DNA of 56,020 nucleotides, taken from positions 1 to 56,020 of the forward strand of contig JBNKSV010000012.1 in assembly GCA_050297535.1 (NCBI GenBank), in the 5' to 3' direction. Positions 50,701 through 56,020 of this stretch are shown here, one piece after another. How positions within the stretch are numbered: position 1 is the first letter of the stretch; the number at the start of each line of letters is the position of its first letter. The stretch is from JAAGZL01 sp050297535 (lineage in GTDB: Bacteria; Pseudomonadota; Gammaproteobacteria; Chromatiales; Chromatiaceae). The translations under genes and the position numbers were made by a program. The notes beneath the pieces were generated by a model. That model saw only the letters and a program-made list of their open reading frames with translations, ran no database searches and had not been told where the DNA came from.

Positions 50701-52371
50701 CGCCTGTTCAGCGCATTCACCCAGTTGGATGATTCCACCACCCGCCGTTATGGTGGTAGCGGACTGGGGCTTAGTATATGTAATCACCTTGTCCATCTGA
50801 TGGGAGGGGAGATGGAGGTGCAGAGTGTTCTCGGTGAGGGCAGTTCTTTCAGTTTTAGTCTGCCATTTGAGATTGCAGCTCAGGCAGATGGAAAATTGAT
50901 ACTGGAACCGGATCTGCGTGGTCTGCGCGTGTTACTGGTGGATGACAATGTATCAGACCTGGAGATTATCGGTGAACGTTTAGCCTCTTTTACCTTTGAG
51001 GTAACTACCGCAACAAATGCCGCAGAGGCGTTAGGTCTATTACGGCAGGCTGATTCCGAGGGACGGCCATTCCAACTGGTTCTGATGGATTGGCGCATGC
51101 CGATAATGAATGGTGTGGATGCGGGAAGGCGGATCAAACAGGGAGATGGTCTTCAGCATATTCCGGCCGTAATTCTTATAACCGCCTATGGGCGGGAAGA
51201 GGTGATGCGTCAGGCGGAGTTGGCTGGGTTGGACGGTTTTCTGATCAAGCCGGTAAGTCCATCAACATTATTCGATGCTGTGATCCGTGTATTAAATCAG
51301 GGCGGCAACGGCAAAGGTGGCCGTACTGTGAAGTTGGGTGAACAGCAACTTTCCGGTCAGGTGTTGTTGGTGGAGGACAACCTCATCAATCAACAGGTCG
51401 CGCAGGAGATCTTGTCGGATATGGGGGTGAATGTGGACGTGGTGGGAAATGGTTGGGAGGCGCTTGATGCCATACATAACCGCGACTATGACTTAGTGCT
51501 AATGGATATCCAGATGCCGGAGATGGACGGCTATCAAACCACCAGGATGATACGCTCCGATCAGCGTTATGCAAGATTGCCGGTGATAGCTATGACCGCA
51601 CATGCCATGAGCGGTGAGCGGGAACGTTGCTTGGAAGCCGGTATGAACGAGCATATACCCAAACCTATAGATCCGCCGCAACTGTTTACAACTCTTAGTC
51701 GTTGGTTGAGGGTTACAGATAAAACGCAACAACCGCTTGAATCCTCTGAAAATGGAGCGCTTCCGGACAGTCTTCCAGGTATAGATTTGCGTTGGGGTTT
51801 GGAACGAATCGGAGGTAACAAGCAACTATTTTTTAAACTTCTCAGAGAGTTCGCCGCTAGCCATCGTAATGCGGTGGAGTTCATTGAGCAGCAGTTGGCG
51901 GAGGGTAATTGCGAAGATGCCAGGCGTGAGCTGCATACCCTCAAAGGTGTAGCAGGAAACATCGGGGCGCTTATATTGCAGCAGGAGGCGGCGAATATGG
52001 AACGAATGTTGACAGGGAGTAAAGAGTGCGATGCCAAATTGCCGCAGGCGTTTCGTGATGCCTTTAATACCCTGTTCGATGGGTTGTCCATGTTGCATGA
52101 AGAAGATCCGCAATCGGCTATAGAGGGTGTGACCAGAGATAACTTATTACATGAAGATCCCAATGATTTGCTAGAGCGTCTGCAGCATATGCTCACCGAA
52201 GGTGACTCCGATGCTATAAAACTGTTGCCACGGCTTGAGGCCATGCTAGTCGACACGGGACAACGTGAACAGTTGCAACAGATCTCTGCGCTGTTGAACA
52301 ATTACGAGTTCGATTTCGCATTACTTAAGTTGAAGGAATTAGCAACGACAATTTCAGGTGACAAATTATGA
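47737..52371 (+). CDS. Hybrid sensor kinase with three periplasmic solute-binding modules (BvgS/EvgS-like)
   Basis: The 1544-residue protein has a signal/anchor segment at about 7-28. Three SBP_bac_3 (Venus-flytrap) modules follow at about 46-280, 290-525 and 534-770. Each opens with L(T/S)xxExxWLxxHP and closes with ERRAI. A membrane helix spans about 775-796. HisKA has His828 (MSHEIRTPMNA), and the ATPase domain shows NAIKFTEQG, DTGIGI and GGSGLGLSI. Two receiver domains have Asp1118 and Asp1257, and an HPt domain has His1400 (ELHTLKGVAGN). A His-Asp-His phosphorelay within one chain is predicted, with an outside ligand as input. It overlaps the downstream REC-HD-GYP gene by 4 bp, the obvious output. 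Confidence 0.95.
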   Translation: MINCRKPLIAPLLTWLLVGVFCCAWQGAAIGGTGVSNEFNASAMNLTSAEQQWLARHPRVRIAIDPDFAPYEFRDAQGQHRGISADYLKLLGSSLGLTFDLVPTKNWQESLQKGFTKEVDLLPLLNRTDEREQHLLFTDTYVTSQRVIITRGTREDLRSEEDLSGHTVVLPRGYSIIGLLHKHMPEVDIQEAADIPSALRQVALGAADATIMSVGVASYWLEREEISNLRIAASYGQPSRLAMGCRNDWPEFASILQKALTAIESKQRRAISKSWISLDAQKPSLDALGLTREEQIWLSGHPRIEIGVMNAWPPMDFVDKKGRSSGIGADFVRAMNLRIGGVLSLHPGSWNELYSAVQAQRLPAIVGITPYPSRADDFLFTDPYLTIPHVIIARRGAPYAHGLVDLEGRSVAVEKGFVIRKILEERYPKITLKEYADTSDALDAVSKGAADAYIGNRAVALYLIERELISNLQIQGKISETSSVNAIGVRKDWPILRGILQKALDDITEKERRAILNKWVPDVKGRTDAPELSLSEKERAWLKAHPILRLGLDPIWEPIEFIDKDGRYRGISSAFMHRLSDLLGVELQYDPKQTWVQSVERAKRGEVDVLPALNPSPKRSEFLNFTESYLHFPFMIVTRADAPLITDMDDLSGWRVAVERNYVTREYLDRDYPTLQQLLTDDTAKALEAVASGKADAYVGNLTMASYLIDKLGLGNLKVAAPAPYNNDLAMGVRKDWPELVPILNKALNAIGDDERRAIRQESLAIRYDVEVDYTLLWQVVAGATMLLLLTLLWVAQVRRQRSALALAKAEAEQANRFKSYFLANMSHEIRTPMNAIIGFSYLALQTNLNKRQYHYIDKIQHSAQTLLGVINDILDFSRIEAGKLEMAKKDFSLDEVYENLANITMLRAEEKGLAIYFRREREVPDGLVGDSLRLGQVLANLVGNAIKFTEQGEIQVNIQRLRREDNLVWLRFCVTDTGIGIEEAEIPRLFSAFTQLDDSTTRRYGGSGLGLSICNHLVHLMGGEMEVQSVLGEGSSFSFSLPFEIAAQADGKLILEPDLRGLRVLLVDDNVSDLEIIGERLASFTFEVTTATNAAEALGLLRQADSEGRPFQLVLMDWRMPIMNGVDAGRRIKQGDGLQHIPAVILITAYGREEVMRQAELAGLDGFLIKPVSPSTLFDAVIRVLNQGGNGKGGRTVKLGEQQLSGQVLLVEDNLINQQVAQEILSDMGVNVDVVGNGWEALDAIHNRDYDLVLMDIQMPEMDGYQTTRMIRSDQRYARLPVIAMTAHAMSGERERCLEAGMNEHIPKPIDPPQLFTTLSRWLRVTDKTQQPLESSENGALPDSLPGIDLRWGLERIGGNKQLFFKLLREFAASHRNAVEFIEQQLAEGNCEDARRELHTLKGVAGNIGALILQQEAANMERMLTGSKECDAKLPQAFRDAFNTLFDGLSMLHEEDPQSAIEGVTRDNLLHEDPNDLLERLQHMLTEGDSDAIKLLPRLEAMLVDTGQREQLQQISALLNNYEFDFALLKLKELATTISGDKL

Positions 52372-53453
52372 GTAACGACAAGGCCAAGATCCTGGTAATA
52401 GACGACGAGAAGTTCTTTATCGACGTTGTGGTGGAGCTGCTCAACGGTGACTATAAGGTGTCAGTCGCGATGGATGGAGAACAGGGATTGCGGCGGGCGC
52501 AGGCAGAACCACGGCCGGATTTGATACTGTTGGATGTCTTGATGCCGGAAAAGAATGGTTACGATGTTTGCCGGGAATTGAAAGCTAACCCAGATACACG
52601 TGATATTCCGGTAATCTTCCTCACTGTGAAGAGCGAAGTGGCGGATGAGGTAAAAGGGTTCGAGCTGGGTGCGGTGGATTACATATCCAAGCCGGTGAGT
52701 CCACCTATAGTTAAGGCGCGCGTAGCGACCCATATCGCTCTAAGTCGGGCGCGTTGTCTGCTTGCGGATCAGAATCATCTGCTGGAAGAGAAGGTAAAGG
52801 ATCGCACCAGTGAACTGAATCGCACCAAGGATGTAGCCATCTACTGCATGGCCTCTCTGGCCGAGACCCGTGATGCGGAGACCGGCAAGCACATTCTGCG
52901 CACTCAAAACTATGTGCGAATGTTGGCTCGGGGGCTGAAGGATCACCCCAGGTTTTCAGGTTATCTGAATGACCAGATCATCGAGATGCTGTATAAAACT
53001 TCGCCATTACATGATATTGGCAAGGTTGGCGTGCCGGATCATATCCTCCTAAAGCCGGGCAAACTCTCTCCTGACGAGTGGGAGGAGATGAAGTTGCACA
53101 CCGTACATGGTCATGAGGCCCTACTGCGTGCTGAGCAGGAGTTGGGGACTACGGATTTTTTACAACTGGCCAGGGAGATTGCATACACCCATCACGAGTG
53201 GTGGGATGGTAGTGGTTATCCGCGTGGACTGAAGGGAGATGATATCCCTATCTCCGGCAGATTGATGGCGGTTGCGGATGTATATGATGCATTAATCAAC
53301 TATCGAGTGTATAAGGGTCCAATCTCACATATTGAGGCGGTTGAGAATATACTCCAGGAATCTGGCACGCATTTCGATCCTGATGTGGTTGGGGAGTTTA
53401 TCTCACAGAAAGATGATTTTTATCGTATTGCCATAGAGCTTGCGGATGGTTGA
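52368..53453 (+). CDS. Response regulator with HD-GYP domain
   Basis: In the 361-residue protein, the receiver domain spans about 7-125 with phospho-acceptor Asp56 (LILLDVLMPEKNG), then a coiled linker (LLEEKVKDRTSELNRTK). The HD-GYP domain (about 150-350) has His215-Asp216 (LHDIGKVGVPD), HHEWWDGSGYPRGLKG and VADVYDAL. HD-GYP domains hydrolyse c-di-GMP, and all motif residues look intact. It overlaps the kinase stop (ATGA), so it is the cognate output. The GGDEF gene at 33235 may supply the substrate pool. Confidence 0.95.
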   Translation: MSNDKAKILVIDDEKFFIDVVVELLNGDYKVSVAMDGEQGLRRAQAEPRPDLILLDVLMPEKNGYDVCRELKANPDTRDIPVIFLTVKSEVADEVKGFELGAVDYISKPVSPPIVKARVATHIALSRARCLLADQNHLLEEKVKDRTSELNRTKDVAIYCMASLAETRDAETGKHILRTQNYVRMLARGLKDHPRFSGYLNDQIIEMLYKTSPLHDIGKVGVPDHILLKPGKLSPDEWEEMKLHTVHGHEALLRAEQELGTTDFLQLAREIAYTHHEWWDGSGYPRGLKGDDIPISGRLMAVADVYDALINYRVYKGPISHIEAVENILQESGTHFDPDVVGEFISQKDDFYRIAIELADG

Positions 53454-53808
53454 ATAGTTGCTTGGACGTCAGTAACAGGAATTGTTGGCGATTAATGGAG
53501 GCTGAAGAGTAATTATTAGACCTTCTTTGTTCCGCACGATACGCAGATAAAATCAGTTATTTTCACTATCCATCTCGCTGGCAATAAATATCCTGCATAA
53601 AATGAAATATTCTCAGATATTGTCTATATAGTTTCATTCGTCATCGGTTCCCCCTGCCAGCCTTTCGATGCGGTTTGTTCTTCTCTCGCTCGCATATTTT
53701 CATGGGTGAGACGGAATTTGTACTGAGTAATAAAACTGTTAAATTCATAACGTAGTATTAAACACCTCTGTATTTGGGCCCATTGATCTGAATTTGAAGA
53801 GGTGAATA
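53454..53808. other. 355-bp non-coding spacer upstream of the choice-of-anchor gene
   Basis: AT-rich with no plausible ORF on either strand and no clear terminator for the regulator gene. The final part carries a good RBS (AAGAGGTGA) for the downstream gene. No promoter fits well enough to call. Confidence 0.5.
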
Positions 53809-55314
53809 ATGAAAAAACTCCTGGTAAGTCTTTCGGTCATGGCGGCTATCTCCATTCCCGCCACCGGTTTTAGCGCCAACATCAGCCTGTCATCCTCCGC
53901 TGCATGGACCTTTACCCATGACGGCACCAATGGCACCTATGGTGGTGGTTCCGAAATTGTTGCCCGCGACAGCGGTAGTGGTAATCTCTGGGTTACAGGG
54001 GCAAATGGTATCGACATCCTCAGCAGCGGCGGTAATCTTGTTGCAGGCATTGATACCAGCGCTTATGGATCAGTTAATTCTGTAGCCATCAAAAATGGTA
54101 TCGCGGCCGTGGCCATTTCTTCTTCGATCAAGACTGATCCAGGTACAGTTATTTTCTATAACACCACCACCAGAAGCGTGGAGAATGTCGTTACTGTCGG
54201 AGCTAATCCGGATATGGTCAAGTTCACCGACGATGGCCGTCTGCTAGTGGCCAATGAGGGTGAGCCAGATAGCGGTGTTGATCCCAACGGATCTATATCT
54301 ATCATTGATCCCGCAAACAGCTATGGCGTCACTACCGCGGGGTTTACTGCATACAACGGTCAGGAAGATGCCCTGCGTAGTCAAGGTGTTCGTATTTTTC
54401 CTGGTGTTGATGCGGCCGCAGACTTCGAGCCGGAATACATCGCCGTGGCAGGAGACAAGGCCTATGTCACCCTGCAGGAGAACAACTCCTTAGCTGTTAT
54501 TGACCTGAACACCAATCAGGTTTCGGAGGTGATTGCCCTTGGTACCAAAGACCATAGCCTGGCTGGGAATGGCATGGATACCGACGACAAAGACGGCGTT
54601 GCCGATATAGCCACCAAAAATGTCCGGGGTATGTATATGCCGGATGGTATTGAGGCCTTTGTTGGCAAAGATGGCAATACCTATCTGGTTACCGCCAATG
54701 AGGGTGATGCTCGCGATGAAGACGAGCGCATTAAAGATGCCAATATTGATCCGTCGGTTGACACCACAGGTATGGAACGCCTGGAGATCTCAACCATTGA
54801 TGGAGACACGGATGGTGATGGCGACATAGATGTTCTGCACAGCTATGGAGCTCGCTCTTTCTCTATCTGGAGCGAAAGCGGTGACCTAGTCTGGGACAGT
54901 GGCGATGCCATTGAACAGCTATTGGCCAGTGACTACCCGAGTCTGTTAGATGATGGCCGCAGTGATAACAAAGGGCCTGAGCCTGAGGGTGTTAGTCTGC
55001 TGGATGTCGCAGGCCACGTCCTGGCATTTATCGGCCTAGAGCGCTCAAATGCCACCATGGCCTGGGATATTACCGATCCCAGCAACCCAGACTTTCTGGA
55101 CTGGATACTGAACGTGGGCGATATAGCTCCGGAAGGTCTGTTGGCCTTCATGGATGATATGGGAGACTATTGGCTTGCCATTGCCAACGAAGAGAGCACT
55201 ACAACCAGTTTGTACCAGCTTAATATCCAGGCTGTGCCACTGCCTGGGGCATTCTGGTTACTGGGTTCAGGTCTGGCTGCCATGGTTGGATTGCGTCGCC
55301 GTAAAGAGGCTTAA
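53809..55314 (+). CDS. Exported choice-of-anchor I family protein with PEP-CTERM-like tail
   Basis: In the 501-residue protein, a signal peptide (about 1-23, MKKLLVSLSVMAAISIPATGFSA) is followed by a beta-propeller-like region with repeated NANEGE/TANEGDARDEDER-type motifs. These are seen in choice-of-anchor I and alkaline-phosphatase-associated esterase-like proteins. DGDTDGDGDID and DTDDKDG look like calcium-binding loops. The C-terminus VPLPGAFWLLGSGLAAMVGL followed by RRRKEA fits the PEP-CTERM sorting pattern: motif, hydrophobic helix, basic end. Export and cleavage by an exosortase encoded elsewhere are inferred. Enzymatic activity is unknown. Confidence 0.88.
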   Translation: MKKLLVSLSVMAAISIPATGFSANISLSSSAAWTFTHDGTNGTYGGGSEIVARDSGSGNLWVTGANGIDILSSGGNLVAGIDTSAYGSVNSVAIKNGIAAVAISSSIKTDPGTVIFYNTTTRSVENVVTVGANPDMVKFTDDGRLLVANEGEPDSGVDPNGSISIIDPANSYGVTTAGFTAYNGQEDALRSQGVRIFPGVDAAADFEPEYIAVAGDKAYVTLQENNSLAVIDLNTNQVSEVIALGTKDHSLAGNGMDTDDKDGVADIATKNVRGMYMPDGIEAFVGKDGNTYLVTANEGDARDEDERIKDANIDPSVDTTGMERLEISTIDGDTDGDGDIDVLHSYGARSFSIWSESGDLVWDSGDAIEQLLASDYPSLLDDGRSDNKGPEPEGVSLLDVAGHVLAFIGLERSNATMAWDITDPSNPDFLDWILNVGDIAPEGLLAFMDDMGDYWLAIANEESTTTSLYQLNIQAVPLPGAFWLLGSGLAAMVGLRRRKEA

Positions 55315-55361
55315 TAGTATCTTTGTTGTTAGAGTGGTGGCATCCCGAGCTTAACAGTGTA

Positions 55362-55390
55362 CTGCCCAGCTGTTTCGATCAGCTGGGCAG
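55362..55390. other. Perfect 11-bp hairpin after the exported-protein gene
   Basis: CTGCCCAGCTG (55362-55372) pairs perfectly with CAGCTGGGCAG (55380-55390) around a 7-nt loop. No T-tract follows in either direction, so it is a possible RNA 3'-end stabiliser or weak terminator. Confidence 0.5.
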
Positions 55391-55478
55391 CGCGGTTGCA
55401 GAGAAGACGGTAGGGAAATTGATGGTTGGTCTGATGGCATTGCTTGATCAGACGCTGGTTGAGTGCGGTGTCAAATCC

Positions 55479-56020
55479 CTAAGTGATCACACTCGGTTTG
55501 CTTCTGCCGGTACGCTGTTCAATCTGCGCCATCTCCCTGGCAATGGCCTCCAGGGTCGCGACTGCCGCATCCGTATCCAGTAGTTGTTTGTCTGGGTCCG
55601 GTTCATATCTCTCCAGATAGATCCTCAGGGTTGCCCCCTCGGTGCCGGTCCCTGATAGGCGGAAAACGATCCTGGCACCGTTGCTGAAGCCGATGCGTAC
55701 GCCCTGATTCTCTGACAGGCTTGCATCCACCGGATCGGTATAGCTGAAGTTATCGGCGAACTCTACCTTGAAGGGGCCATACTCTCTGCCTGGCAGCTCT
55801 GGGAGAAGTTTTTGTATGTGTTGCATCATCCCTTCTGCCGCCTCTTTGTCTATGCCCTCGTAATCGTGACGGCTGTAATAGTTGCGTCCGAACCTGTGCC
55901 AGTGCTCCTGTACTATTCCCTTAACCGATTGTTTCTTTATCGCCAGCAGGTTTAACCAAAATAGCACCGCCCAGAGACCATCCTTTTCGCGCACATGGTT
56001 GGAGCCGGTGCCGAAGCTCT
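55479..56020 (-). CDS. pgm: Phosphoglucomutase, C-terminal part (cut by window end)
   Basis: The frame is open from the window edge to a TAG at 55479. It begins SFGTGSNHVREKDGLWAV, which is typical of alpha-D-glucose phosphate-specific phosphoglucomutase. The C-terminal phosphate-binding loop FRLSGTGTEGATLRIYLERYE follows, close to the end. It interconverts glucose 1-phosphate and 6-phosphate. The active-site Ser and metal loop lie outside the window. Convergent with the exported-protein gene. Confidence 0.92.
   Translation of the reverse strand, partial: SFGTGSNHVREKDGLWAVLFWLNLLAIKKQSVKGIVQEHWHRFGRNYYSRHDYEGIDKEAAEGMMQHIQKLLPELPGREYGPFKVEFADNFSYTDPVDASLSENQGVRIGFSNGARIVFRLSGTGTEGATLRIYLERYEPDPDKQLLDTDAAVATLEAIAREMAQIEQRTGRSKPSVIT

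Noticed and set aside
55323..55583. 86-codon plus-strand frame after the exported-protein gene
   Set aside because: It runs antisense into the conserved phosphoglucomutase C-terminus and lacks a start context.

Overview
The window reads as chromosomal core DNA of a gammaproteobacterium. The gene order suhB / trmJ-cysE-iscR-iscS-iscU-iscA-hscB-hscA-fdx-iscX, an isc operon with an IscR-type operator, secG followed directly by tRNA-Leu(GAG), and a 14-gene nuo operon with separate nuoC and nuoD are all gammaproteobacterial. The propionate/methylmalonyl-CoA genes and a PEP-CTERM-like tail fit an environmental, possibly Chromatiales-like or sulfur-oxidiser-like lineage. That order-level placement is inference; no marker here proves it.

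Layout. 1-1000 (minus): the 5' part of a short-chain dehydrogenase and a nucleoside phosphorylase-type gene. 1191-6074: adk, a thioredoxin-fold protein, a second IscR-like regulator, prmB, an unknown gene, hemN and a small unknown gene. 6263-15433: suhB divergent from trmJ-cysE, then the complete ISC iron-sulfur assembly operon and htpX. 15611-18220: a DUF1015 protein, tpiA, secG and tRNA-Leu. 18691-33206: nuoA-N, uninterrupted, behind a clear sigma70-type promoter. 33235-34545 (minus): a membrane PAS-GGDEF diguanylate cyclase. 34859-45061: prpE, methylmalonyl-CoA mutase, pccB, pccA, meaB and mce, together a propionate to succinyl-CoA route. 45119-47599: a DRE-TIM aldolase-like gene, initiator tRNA-Met and a membrane metallophosphoesterase. 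47737-53453: a very large hybrid sensor kinase with three tandem periplasmic solute-binding modules, overlapped by a REC-HD-GYP response regulator. 53809-55314: an exported choice-of-anchor I protein with a PEP-CTERM-like tail. 55479-56020 (minus): the C-terminal part of phosphoglucomutase, cut by the window end.

How the genes fit together. CysE makes O-acetylserine for cysteine, the sulfur source of IscS. The ISC machinery supplies clusters to HemN and to the many Fe-S subunits of Nuo. The prpE-mce block turns propionate into succinyl-CoA for the respiratory metabolism that feeds Nuo. Two c-di-GMP genes (GGDEF synthase, HD-GYP hydrolase) and a ligand-sensing kinase form a signalling layer.

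The most unusual material is in the intergenic DNA. Four palindromic elements fill every sizeable gap of the propionate cluster. Two of them are about 400-bp units in which a small GIY-YIG nuclease gene is enclosed by inverted copies of a dRS3-like palindrome, perfect over 28 bp in one unit. The other copy has an amber codon in the nuclease, and compensatory changes keep one of its palindromes intact. This nuclease-plus-palindrome unit is the best candidate for an under-described system. GTAG-type REP elements, a large hairpin inside the isc operon, an inverted fragment of the tRNA-fMet T-arm and a U1/U72 initiator tRNA are further points of interest.
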